Shown piece by piece: positions 47,526 through 55,803 of a stretch of DNA of 64,000 bases. The notes beneath the pieces are model-generated. The model ran no database searches, was not told the DNA's origin, and saw only the letters and a program-made list of their open reading frames with translations. The stretch is from CAVWDI01 sp963753725. Its GTDB lineage: Bacteria > Chloroflexota > Anaerolineae > Anaerolineales > UBA4823. The stretch is from the NCBI GenBank assembly GCA_963753725.1, contig CAVWDI010000021.1, positions 124,001 to 188,000 of the forward strand. Direction: 5' to 3'. The position numbers and the translations under genes are program-made. Numbering within the stretch: the first letter of the stretch is position 1; each line of letters starts with the position of its first letter.

Positions 47526-49436
47526 TCATGGCGCTGGCGTTTCTGAAAATTCTGGTGCAGCGGTTATCGTTATTGTATTCGTAAGAATGACCGTGCTGCT
47601 TATCTCATCTGTATTCGTGATGCTGAGGGTTGGTGTAATTATGGAAGTGCTGGTGTATTCAATTGTCGCTGAAGGGGGTTGTTCACCTTCAAGAGTGGGT
47701 ATAGGCGCTACACCGTTTGGCGCAGGTGTCCCCGTTTCAGTGCCAACCGGACTGGCCGTATTCGTTTGCGTCCATGTTGGAGTGGCCGTTAACCACATAA
47801 TTTGTGTCGCCAATGAAGCTGAAGTAGGCAGGGGCTGCGCCAGCGTTCCAACTGCCTGCTGCAGAATTGAATTAATATTTGATTGTTTCCCGAGTAATAC
47901 GGAAGCGCCTGTTTCTGGCATGTTCCACGGCGTAACATCATCCCAGCCGATCTGGTAGAAATTAAAATTATTCCCATCGTTTAAATGTAAAGCGAAAGGC
48001 ACATATTTTATCAAATCAAGCAGTCCTAAATCAGATTGGATCGAATCGCCGTAACTGCTGTACCACTGGGGCAATCTCAGGAAGTTTTCTAAGCTTAAAA
48101 ATTTATTGAAGAGTATTTTCAAAACTTCCTGCTGTCTACGGCTGCGGTCAAAATCGCTGGTAGTTTGTCGTTCCCTCACATAACACAATGCAACCTCACC
48201 GTTCATATGAAACAATCCAGGGGGTATGCCTCCACAATCATGAGGCATGGGGGTGCTTACCGTTACATCAATTCCCCCAAGATCGTCCACAATACGGATG
48301 AAGTCATCCAGGTGAGCCAGGGCATAGTGCTCTGGTCTAATACCAAAATTGTATTCGATTGTGTCGAACAACAATTGCGCGCCGCCGGCCGCATATACAG
48401 TATTTATCCGATCCATTCCAAGTCCAGGCTTGTAAACCAACAGGTCGCGCGGTATCGATATAAGGCTGGCTCTCCCCGTCTGACGGTCAGCAATCAAAAG
48501 GATAATCGTATCGGTTCGTCCCACATAAGGGGCAGAGTAATCCGTCCCCATCAGAACCACCACATCCACCGACGGTGGAAGATCAATTTTACTGACCGGT
48601 GGGGGTATCGTTGCGGTAGGCGTCGGTATTTGAGTTTCGATGGATACACTGGTCGCTAAACCTGTTTGTACTGGGGTGCTTTCAATGGGCTCCTGCATAT
48701 CGTTCCCATATTGGAGGGTTACTGTTGGGGAGATATTCTTGGAGAGCGCGCCATCATTGGAAAGAGATAGAGATGTATCACCATCCATTATTACGTTTTC
48801 ACTACTTTGATCACCAGAGCTGCAGGCTGCTAGTAGAAGAAAAACAATAACAGCAGCCAATACTGCCCGAATGATTTTTAGCCGGGTGTTGTTCAAGAAT
48901 TCTCCAGTAGGCGTATCAGTTACTAAGGTACCCGTGATCGTTTCGGTGGGTGTGATTTTGGTATTTATAGGGATAGGAGTACCACTCGCAGCAGGAGTTT
49001 CGCTTGGCAGGACGGGGGTGTCGGTTTGTGTGGGTGTATCGCTGGATACGGTGGGGGGATTTGTTTGAGTGGCTGTGTTTGATGGCGTGACAGTCGCTGT
49101 CGAGGTAGCCGTTTGCGAGGAAGTTGGCGTAAAAGTCCCGGTAGGCGTTCCAGTCGATGTGCTGGTCGCTGTACCAGTCGATGTGCTGGTCGCTGTATGG
49201 GTCGGCGTTTGCGCCGTTTGAGAAACAGTAAGCATAGCTGTTTTAGTCGCTGTATCCGAAGGGGTTTGCGTAAGGGTGTTTCTGTGCGTAATCGTCGGCG
49301 ATTGAGTTGCACTTGCTTGTTCTGAATCAGACATATTGACGAGCATAATTCCAGTGCAATAGCAAGGAATAGTCCCTAAAACAATCGCAACCAACACAAT
49401 TCGCAGGCGATAACGGGCATTAGAAATCAAGTTCAT
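47526..49436 (-). CDS. LytR-CpsA-Psr (LCP) family protein with Thr/Ser/Pro-rich N-terminal region
   Basis: The C-terminal half carries the LCP domain (VVVLMGTDYSAPYVGRTDTI, ASLISIPRDLLVYKPGLG, DRINTVYAAGG, YALAHLDDFIRIVDDLGGID, CYVRERQTTSDFDRSRRQQE). LCP enzymes attach glycopolymers to peptidoglycan or lipid carriers. Before it, a signal-like N-terminus is followed by about 130 residues rich in Thr, Ser and Pro. A second hydrophobic segment with lipobox LLAAC follows at about 205. A TTG with GGAG upstream (near 48897) could start a separate LCP lipoprotein at this point. The C-terminal tail is also Thr/Pro-rich. Gene boundaries are therefore uncertain. Confidence 0.82.
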   Translation of the reverse strand: MNLISNARYRLRIVLVAIVLGTIPCYCTGIMLVNMSDSEQASATQSPTITHRNTLTQTPSDTATKTAMLTVSQTAQTPTHTATSTSTGTATSTSTGTPTGTFTPTSSQTATSTATVTPSNTATQTNPPTVSSDTPTQTDTPVLPSETPAASGTPIPINTKITPTETITGTLVTDTPTGEFLNNTRLKIIRAVLAAVIVFLLLAACSSGDQSSENVIMDGDTSLSLSNDGALSKNISPTVTLQYGNDMQEPIESTPVQTGLATSVSIETQIPTPTATIPPPVSKIDLPPSVDVVVLMGTDYSAPYVGRTDTIILLIADRQTGRASLISIPRDLLVYKPGLGMDRINTVYAAGGAQLLFDTIEYNFGIRPEHYALAHLDDFIRIVDDLGGIDVTVSTPMPHDCGGIPPGLFHMNGEVALCYVRERQTTSDFDRSRRQQEVLKILFNKFLSLENFLRLPQWYSSYGDSIQSDLGLLDLIKYVPFALHLNDGNNFNFYQIGWDDVTPWNMPETGASVLLGKQSNINSILQQAVGTLAQPLPTSASLATQIMWLTATPTWTQTNTASPVGTETGTPAPNGVAPIPTLEGEQPPSATIEYTSTSIITPTLSITNTDEISSTVILTNTITITAAPEFSETPAP

Positions 49437-49564
49437 AGGCCCAACTCAATGCGCAGATGATAACATCAGGCTGTTGGCATGACAAGTCGATAAGCGCTTT
49501 ACTAATATGGGGCTCAATAAAGTAAAATCTACCCTGAAATAAATGATAAACTGCTTTCGAATGG

Positions 49565-50347
49565 ATGATTATGAATTGGATATATCTTTCCCCTCACCTG
49601 GATGATGCGGCTTATTCATGCGGCGGATTAATATGGTCACAGACAACAGCTGGTGAGCAGGTGAGTGTCTGGACAATCTGTGCTGGCGATCCTCCGGAAG
49701 AGAATTTGTCAACACACGCAGCCTCTATCCATGATCGCTGGAATTTCGAAAATGATGCTGTCGATCAACGCAGGCTTGAAGACATCGAATCCTGCCGCAT
49801 TTTGAACGCCTCTCACCGACACTTTCCCATACCTGACGCAATATATCGGGGCGATTTCCAACCCAAATCCACCTTCGAGGGCGGGGAAACGGAATATTTT
49901 TACCAGGAGCGAGATTCATTATTCGGCCCGCTCAATCCCGCCGAAGGTAAACTGGTTAAGAGCTTGAGCCAGGAATTGTTGAAAGAAATAAAAAGGGTTC
50001 CGGATAGTGTAAATACCAATATCGTATGCCCGCTGGCGCTGGGGAATCACGTAGATCACCAGTTTACCCGTCAGGCTGTTGAACGGCTGGATATACCCCT
50101 GCTTTACTACGCTGATTTCCCTTATGTCCTGGATGGTTTGGATAATTTGGATGGGCTGAGGGCAGCCGGCTGGCGTTCGACCTCATTCGAAATTAACCAG
50201 GATGCCCTGGGGGCATGGGTGGCAGCTATCGCCGAGTACAAATCTCAACTCAGCACCTTCTGGTCCGATCTGGATGAAATGCGCTGCGCGGTCGATTCTT
50301 ATCGAATATTGATGGGCGGCGCTATAATCTGGCAGCCGCCCACATAG
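49565..50347 (+). CDS. PIG-L family deacetylase
   Basis: A 260-residue LmbE/PIG-L-type zinc deacetylase. The metal motif is YLSPHLDDAAYSCGG at the N-terminus, with further ligand CPLALGNHVDHQFTRQAVE in the middle. Family members remove N-acetyl groups from N-acetylglucosaminyl compounds, for example in thiol-cofactor or glycolipid synthesis. The substrate is unknown. ATG at 49565 or 49571 can both be used. It is divergent from the LCP gene. Confidence 0.88.
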   Translation: MIMNWIYLSPHLDDAAYSCGGLIWSQTTAGEQVSVWTICAGDPPEENLSTHAASIHDRWNFENDAVDQRRLEDIESCRILNASHRHFPIPDAIYRGDFQPKSTFEGGETEYFYQERDSLFGPLNPAEGKLVKSLSQELLKEIKRVPDSVNTNIVCPLALGNHVDHQFTRQAVERLDIPLLYYADFPYVLDGLDNLDGLRAAGWRSTSFEINQDALGAWVAAIAEYKSQLSTFWSDLDEMRCAVDSYRILMGGAIIWQPPT

Positions 50348-50369
50348 CCTAATTTATTAATCTTTATGC

Positions 50370-50398
50370 TTGCGCTAGCCCCGGAACTATGCTAAAAT
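50370..50398 (+). promoter_or_regulatory. greA promoter
   Basis: TTGCGC (50370-50375) and TAAAAT (50393-50398) are 17 bp apart, with a TG extended -10 motif just before the hexamer. Transcription would start near 50405, giving a 5' leader of about 130 nt before greA. Confidence 0.6.
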
Positions 50399-50533
50399 AC
50401 CGCCGCGGCGCTAAAAAGGTGAATAAACCTTACTAAACGCCGCCTTCATTTTCACAAATAGCCGTGTTATCTAGACCGCTCCCAATGGAGTGTTTTTCTT
50501 AATATCTCGACAATATCTAATAAGGAACAGGTT

Positions 50534-50995
50534 ATGCCACCTTCATATCTAACGCCTGAGGGTCATCAAAAACTAACAGACGAATTGGAGTACCTGCGAA
50601 CCACCAAACGCATGGAAGTCGCTGACCGGTTGCACGAGGCGATGGAAGGCGGGGAATTAATAGAAGATGCGGAGTACGAAGCCGCTAAAAACGAGCAGGC
50701 TTTTATCGAAGGCCGCATTCAAGAACTCGAAAGGCTGCTGGCGAATTGCAGGATTATCAAAGAAACCGGTAAAAAGGACATCGTACAGATTGCCGCAAAG
50801 GTGACCATCCAGGAAGATGGCAACGATCCCGAGACCTACACGATTGTTGGTCCGATTGAAGCAAACCCCCGCAACGGGAAAATATCCAACGAATCCCCTT
50901 TAGGGCGTGCGTTAATGAACCATCGCGCCGGAGAAACAGTCACAGTAGAGGCACCCAGCGGATCTTTCACTGTAAATATTGTTAAGGTTAGATAG
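50534..50995 (+). CDS. greA: Transcription elongation factor GreA
   Basis: GreA rescues backtracked RNA polymerase by stimulating transcript cleavage. The 153-residue protein has the N-terminal coiled coil (YLTPEGHQKLTDELEYL through EDAEYEAAKNEQAFIEGRI), whose tip carries the acidic pair, and the C-terminal FKBP-like domain (YTIVGPIEANPRNGKISNES, SPLGRALMNHRAGETV). Length and order are typical. AAGGAACAGG precedes ATG 50534. A strong terminator follows. Confidence 0.96.
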   Translation: MPPSYLTPEGHQKLTDELEYLRTTKRMEVADRLHEAMEGGELIEDAEYEAAKNEQAFIEGRIQELERLLANCRIIKETGKKDIVQIAAKVTIQEDGNDPETYTIVGPIEANPRNGKISNESPLGRALMNHRAGETVTVEAPSGSFTVNIVKVR

Positions 50996-51014
50996 TTCAT
51001 GGGTCGAATATATC

Positions 51015-51051
51015 GCCCCGCGGATTTACATCTGGCGCGGGGCTTTTTTTT
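51015..51051 (+). terminator. Rho-independent terminator of greA
   Basis: GCCCCGC (51015-51021) and GCGGGGC (51037-51043) form a stem of GC pairs followed by eight T residues, about 20 bp after the greA stop. Confidence 0.9.
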
Positions 51052-51076
51052 ATGTAATATCTCTAGCATCGTATTA

Positions 51077-51105
51077 TGGACATCATATTCACCTGAGCGT
51101 AAAAT
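51077..51105 (+). promoter_or_regulatory. lysS promoter
   Basis: TGGACA (51077-51082) and TAAAAT (51100-51105) are separated by 17 bp, just after the greA terminator. A start near 51112 would leave only about 11 nt before the lysS ATG at 51123, an almost leaderless transcript. Confidence 0.5.
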
Positions 51106-51122
51106 ATAGACTGGATAATATT

Positions 51123-52640
51123 ATGAGCAATTTTACAGAATTAGAACAGAACCGGCTTGACAAAGTAGAGCGATTACGGGACCAGGGCATTGAACCTTAC
51201 CCAAATCGGGTAGAACGTACGCATAACAGCCAGGATGCGATTTCGGCTTTTGAGGCGCAAGAGAGCAGCCAGGAGGCTGATCCCATCCGTGTCACACTTG
51301 CCGGCCGCATTCGTTCCATGCGCCCGATGGGTAAAATCGTCTTCGTACACATTGAAGACGGCAGCGGACGTGTGCAACTCTTCCTGCGCGCCAACGATTT
51401 GGGAAAAGATCAGTTAGACCTGTTCAAACAAGAATATGACCTGGGAGATTTTGTTCAGGCCAGTGGTGAGATGTTTCGCACGCGCGCCGGCGAGATCACG
51501 CTGCGTGTCGAATCATTTAAAATGCTGGCAAAGTCGATTACACCCCTTCCCGCTGCCAAAGATGAGCTTAAAGATGGTGAAATCGTACGCCACGCAACTC
51601 TCACAGAACCCGAGCTGCGCTACCGCCAGCGATATGCAGACCTTGCTGTAAATCCTGAAGTCCGGGATATTTTCCTGACGCGAGCCGCTGTCGTACGTGC
51701 GCTAAGAGAATTCCTTGATTCGCATGAGTTCGTAGAAGTGGAAACTCCAATATTACAGCCTATTTATGGCGGCGCGGCTGCGCGTCCTTTCATTACCCAT
51801 CATAACCAGTTAAAACAAGACCTGTACCTTCGAATTTCTTTCGAGCTGTACCTTAAGCGACTTTTAGTGGGCGGCATCGAACGGGTTTACGAGATCGGGC
51901 GTGACTTCCGCAACGAGGGCGTCGACCGTACGCACAACCCGGAGTTCACCCAGATCGAGTTTTATTGGGCTTATGCTGATTTCCACGATGTTATGGAGCT
52001 TACCGAGGCGATGGTCAGCTTCACATCCCAGCAGGTTTTAGGGACACAGATCATTACATACCAGGGTCAATCGATCAACCTGCAGCCTCCCTGGGGACGA
52101 ATGGAACTTCGCCGGGGTTTATTACATGTTACAGGCATAGATATCGACCAGTACCAGAAATTCGATGAATTATTTGAGGTTATGAAATCCAAAGATCTTG
52201 ATCCAAACCCGAATGGGACCCGCGGCCAATTGATTGAAGGCCTGTTAGGAAATCACCTCGAACCAACCCTAATCCAACCCACAATTGTCTATAATTACCC
52301 GCGCGATATTTCTCCACTGGCCAAAAGTTTACCCGGAGACCCAAATACCGTGGAGAGGTTCGAAGGATACATCGGTGGGATGGAAATATGCAACGCATTC
52401 ACCGAGCTGAATGACCCGCTCGACCAGGAATCCAGGTTTCTGGAGATGGGACGTGATTACGACGTGGATGACGAAGACCGCCATCCGATGGATGAGGATT
52501 ACCTGCAAGCCATGCGCTACGGAATGCCTCCCAACGGCGGTTTCGGCATGGGCGTCGATCGCCTGACAATGCTGCTCACAGATACACCAAATATTCGTGA
52601 AGTCATCCTGTTCCCTCACCTGCGCAGCCGGGAAGAATAG
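51123..52640 (+). CDS. lysS: Lysyl-tRNA synthetase, class II
   Basis: LysS charges tRNA-Lys. From ATG 51123 (MSNFTELEQNRLDKVERLRD) the protein is 505 residues, normal for the class II enzyme; the frame is open further upstream but reads through the greA terminator. The OB-fold anticodon domain has VTLAGRIRSMRPMGKIVFVH, and the catalytic domain has motif 2 (EIGRDFRNEGVDRTHNPEF) and motif 3 (GFGMGVDRLTMLLTD). A T-box-controlled serS gene lies directly downstream with its own promoter. Confidence 0.96.
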   Translation: MSNFTELEQNRLDKVERLRDQGIEPYPNRVERTHNSQDAISAFEAQESSQEADPIRVTLAGRIRSMRPMGKIVFVHIEDGSGRVQLFLRANDLGKDQLDLFKQEYDLGDFVQASGEMFRTRAGEITLRVESFKMLAKSITPLPAAKDELKDGEIVRHATLTEPELRYRQRYADLAVNPEVRDIFLTRAAVVRALREFLDSHEFVEVETPILQPIYGGAAARPFITHHNQLKQDLYLRISFELYLKRLLVGGIERVYEIGRDFRNEGVDRTHNPEFTQIEFYWAYADFHDVMELTEAMVSFTSQQVLGTQIITYQGQSINLQPPWGRMELRRGLLHVTGIDIDQYQKFDELFEVMKSKDLDPNPNGTRGQLIEGLLGNHLEPTLIQPTIVYNYPRDISPLAKSLPGDPNTVERFEGYIGGMEICNAFTELNDPLDQESRFLEMGRDYDVDDEDRHPMDEDYLQAMRYGMPPNGGFGMGVDRLTMLLTDTPNIREVILFPHLRSREE

Positions 52641-52661
52641 TTCAGAGGATAACCGGATTAC

Positions 52662-52689
52662 TTGACTCTTTGGAATCCTTGGGTATAAT
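52662..52689 (+). promoter_or_regulatory. Promoter of the serS T-box leader
   Basis: TTGACT (52662-52667) and TATAAT (52684-52689) are 16 bp apart, 22 bp after the lysS stop. Transcription would start around 52697, just before the T-box leader. Confidence 0.75.
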
Positions 52690-52710
52690 CCCAACCATTC
52701 AATAGGACCT

Positions 52711-53001
52711 GACGAGCACGGAGACCATTAACCTGCTATGCTTTTCAGAGAGCTGTCGCCGGGTGAAAGGCAGCAAACATAAAAGGTGAAATCCACTCCG
52801 TCGGCTAAAAAATTAGCCAGTTAACCCCGCAGGGTTATACAATTCGTAATCATCGAGTTGTTCGGCGTAAGGGGTTCGGGATCGCCCGTTAGCGCGAACA
52901 CAAGGTCAATTCATGTTGGACAAGATGGTATCTTGTCCAACTAGTTGGCGAAAGCAGGTGGCACCACGAACGCCCCCTCGTCCTGCGTGAGAGGGGGCGT
53001 T
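52711..53001 (+). promoter_or_regulatory. T-box riboswitch leader controlling serS
   Basis: The leader ends with the conserved T-box sequence GCAGGTGGCACCACG (52954-52968), directly followed by a terminator hairpin AACGCCCCCTC / GAGGGGGCGTT (52969-53001). Stem I is closed by ACGGAG (52718-52723) with CTCCGT (52796-52801). In the 3' side of its internal loop the triplet TCC (52792-52794), followed by A, is a serine codon and a likely specifier for tRNA-Ser(GGA). Uncharged tRNA would bind specifier and T-box and prevent termination, raising SerRS. Specifier assignment is inferred; the T-box and terminator are plain. Confidence 0.92.
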
Positions 53002-53093
53002 ATATATTCCTCAGCTGATCTACCGGATGAGCCCAAAAATCTTTATGGGTAAAACTAAATAGGATCGCTGAAATCTTTTTCGGAGGTGCACTA

Positions 53094-54369
53094 ATGATAG
53101 ACATAAAACTGATCCGTGAACAACCTGAACTGGTTCGTAAAGCGCTGCAGGACCGCCAGGAAGATCCATCAACGGTCGATAAGGTATTGGAATTAGATGA
53201 ACAGCGCCGGTCTTTTATCCAGCAGGTTGAAGCGCTCAAAGCAGATCGAAATGTGGTCTCAAAGGAGATCGGGAAAAGTAAAGATCAAGGCCAGCGTGAG
53301 GCAAAGATTGAAGCGATGCGATTAGTTGGTGACCGCATAAGCGCACTTGACCAAGAACTGCGAGAGATGCAGTCCGAGTTCGATGTACTCATGTCCACCA
53401 TACCTAACATACCCAGCCCAGAGACGCCATACGGTACCAGCGAAGAGGACAACGTTTTCGATGAACCAATTGGCGAAGAACCTGTTTTTGGTTTTGAACC
53501 GAAGCCGCATTGGGAACTCGGTCCCGAATTGGGTATCATTAACTTCGAACAGGGCGTCAAGATCACCGGCTCACGCTTTTATGTGCTCAGCGGAGCAGGC
53601 GCACGTCTGCAGCGAGCCCTGATCGCATGGATGCTGGACCTACACAGTCGCCAGGGTTATACCGAAAAGTACCCACCGTTTATGGTCAGGAGCAAAACTT
53701 TATTCGGCGCCGGACAGCTTCCCAAGTTCGCCGACAACCTGTACAAAGACCATGAAGAAGATCTGTGGATGGTTCCCACCGCCGAAGTGCCGCTCACCGG
53801 GATTTACATGGATGAGATCCTTAACGAGGATGACCTACCTTTCCACTACACCGCCTATACACCCTGCTTTCGCCGTGAAAAAATGAGCGCCGGACGGGAT
53901 GTGCGAGGCATGAAACGCGGCCACCAATTCGATAAAGTTGAGATGTATATTTACTGCAAGCCTGAAGATTCATGACGCGCAGTTCGAAAAGATGGTTGCG
54001 GATGCCGAGAGCACCTGCCGGGAACTGGGGTTGAGATATCGAAAAGGTAAACTGTGCACCGGCGACCTGGGGTTTGGAGCGAGCATCACTTATGATATTG
54101 AAGTATGGGCGCCAGGTTCCCAGGAATGGATGGAGGTCTCTTCAATCTCCAACGTGACCGATTTCCAGGCGCGCCGGTCAAATATCCGTTACAAAACAGG
54201 AAAAAGAGGGCGCAATGAATTTGTTCACACCCTGAATGGCTCTGGGTTAGGGCTGCCGCGCACCTTTATCGCCGTGTTAGAAAATAACCAGCAGCCTGAT
54301 GGATCCGTTATCGTTCCCGAAGTTTTGCGTCCCTGGATGGGAGGGATTGATGTCATAAGTCCGGGATAA
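53094..54369 (+). CDS. serS: Seryl-tRNA synthetase, one frameshift
   Basis: SerRS charges tRNA-Ser. A CGGAGGTG site precedes ATG 53094. The N-terminal coiled-coil arm (residues about 25-110) binds the tRNA long arm. The class II core follows with motif 2 TPCFRREKMSAGRDVRGM and, after the break, motif 3 GSGLGLPRTFIAVLENNQQ. The frame is lost at about 53968-53975, where KPEDS runs into a stop one base short of HDAQFEKMVADAE. Repaired length is about 425 residues, normal. An essential gene with a single missing base strongly suggests an assembly indel. Confidence 0.93.
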
Positions 54370-54374
54370 ACCGG

Positions 54375-54872
54375 ATGAACGATTTATATGAAGCTTCCCT
54401 GCTGGTACTGGTCCAGCTGGTTATGCTGGTCGGTTGGATAGGTGAATTCGTTCCCGGTATTCCCGGGTTGTTCATAATCTGGTTAGCAGCCCTGGGTTAC
54501 GGCTTAATCGCCGGTTTCTCCACCCTTGGTATCGTGCTCTTCATTCTAATCACATTGTTGATGATTGCCGGTTCAATACTCGACAACGTGCTGGTAGGGG
54601 TTGGCGCTCATAAAGGGGGTGCATCCTTGCTCTCGATCGGGGTGGCCCTTGTAGCATTCGTCGCCGGTACAATATTTTTTCCACCGATCGGAGGCATTAT
54701 CGCTGCTCCAATCGCGGTCCTGCTGTTAGAATTTTTACGCCGCAAGGATTTACAGCAAGCCTGGTTGGCTGTGCGCGGCATGGCAGCCGGTTGGGGGCTG
54801 GCATTCGCCCTCCAATTTGGGGTTGGTTTTTTTATGATACTTTTATGGTGGCTGTGGGTGTGGAAGGGATAA
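54375..54872 (+). CDS. DUF456 family membrane protein
   Basis: A 165-residue protein with about four hydrophobic segments and the DUF456 pattern LVGWIGEFVPGIPGLFIIWL and DNVLVGVGAHKGGASLLSIG, then FFPPIGGIIAAPIAVLL. Function unknown. It lies 5 bp after serS and is probably cotranscribed with it. Confidence 0.85.
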   Translation: MNDLYEASLLVLVQLVMLVGWIGEFVPGIPGLFIIWLAALGYGLIAGFSTLGIVLFILITLLMIAGSILDNVLVGVGAHKGGASLLSIGVALVAFVAGTIFFPPIGGIIAAPIAVLLLEFLRRKDLQQAWLAVRGMAAGWGLAFALQFGVGFFMILLWWLWVWKG

Positions 54873-54879
54873 AAATTTG

Positions 54880-55470
54880 TCAGGGCAAGTAATAAACCAT
54901 GCCAACCCCCATGCGCTCCAGGCCTTCATTTGCCCAGTAGGCGATCAGCTGTGAATCATCGTCGAGCAGGGAAAATAATTCAGGAATCGATCGATGGTCG
55001 CCAATCTCCGCTAGAGCGCGTACTGCTTCCAGGCGCGCCTTTGGGTTTCCAACCTCAAGGACCTCCAGGAGTGCCGGAACCGCTCCTTCGCCAATTTCCG
55101 TCAACGCATCAGCAGCCAGTTCCACGACTAGATGATTATCATCGTTCAATGCATCAATCAAATCTACTGCTGCCGCTGTATGAGGTTTTTTACGTAAGCC
55201 CAACGCTGCACACTGCCGTACGTATTTATCCTCATCACGGAGCGCCAAACGCAAAAGAGGTAGTGCCGTACGATCAGAGATATCAGCCAGTAAACGAACC
55301 CCCCACCATCGCTCATCTGCATCTTCAGAATCCAGCAGAACACGGATTGTCCGAAGTACTTCATCAGGTTTATTCTGTCCCATTTTAGCAATAGCCCCCA
55401 CAGCGGATTCCGCTGTTTGGTCATCCCCGCCAGTCAGTTCCGTTATTAGATTGTGTAATTCATTGTCCAT
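54880..55470 (-). CDS. HEAT-repeat protein
   Basis: A 196-residue soluble protein composed of about five HEAT/PBS-lyase-type helical repeats (RWWGVRLLADISDRTALPL, YVRQCAALGLRKKP, LVVELAADALTEIGEGAVPA, PKARLEAVRALAEIGDHRS). Such repeats form protein-binding superhelices. No catalytic motif is visible. It is convergent with the DUF456 gene and is the last gene of a two-gene set with the Trm112-like gene. Confidence 0.85.
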   Translation of the reverse strand: MDNELHNLITELTGGDDQTAESAVGAIAKMGQNKPDEVLRTIRVLLDSEDADERWWGVRLLADISDRTALPLLRLALRDEDKYVRQCAALGLRKKPHTAAAVDLIDALNDDNHLVVELAADALTEIGEGAVPALLEVLEVGNPKARLEAVRALAEIGDHRSIPELFSLLDDDSQLIAYWANEGLERMGVGMVYYLP

Positions 55471-55481
55471 TAAATCTGGAT

Positions 55482-55697
55482 TCAGTCCGGTGGTGGGATC
55501 GGCAAATCACCTGCTTCAACCTCAATCCACTTATCCCCTTCATCAATCAACATTACTGGAATGTCATCCCGGATCGGATACTTCCTGCCGCAGTCCTGGC
55601 AAATAAACCAGGTCTCCTTATAGAAATCAAGCAGACCGTCCTTTTCGCGCACGCAGTTCGGACATCTTAGTATTTCAATCAAATCCTGACTGACCAT
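55482..55697 (-). CDS. Trm112-like zinc-ribbon protein
   Basis: A 71-residue protein with LRCPNCVREKDGLLD and FICQDCGRKYPIRDDIPVML, giving four Cys ligands in the Trm112p/YcaR pattern. Eukaryotic and archaeal Trm112 activates methyltransferases; bacterial relatives are poorly known. It is 11 bp upstream of the HEAT-repeat gene. Confidence 0.88.
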   Translation of the reverse strand: MVSQDLIEILRCPNCVREKDGLLDFYKETWFICQDCGRKYPIRDDIPVMLIDEGDKWIEVEAGDLPIPPPD

Positions 55698-55746
55698 TTC
55701 GTTCTCCCAAACTTTTGTATTTAGTATAAATTATACTGTCAATAAC

Positions 55747-55782
55747 AAAAAACCTTCTGATGATTTCGAAAGTTCGGAAGGC
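55747..55782 (-). terminator. Terminator after the VanW-like gene
   Basis: On the minus strand CCTTC (55781-55777) and GAAGG (55757-55753) close an imperfect stem around a 19-nt loop with internal TTTCGAAA, followed by a run of six T. It lies about 20 bp beyond the VanW stop. Confidence 0.65.
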
Positions 55783-55803
55783 TTAAGTTTACCCCTGCGG
55801 TTG

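Noticed and set aside
53968..53975. Programmed frameshift in serS
   Set aside because: No slippery heptamer or downstream pseudoknot is visible, and several unrelated genes in the window show the same type of single-base break.
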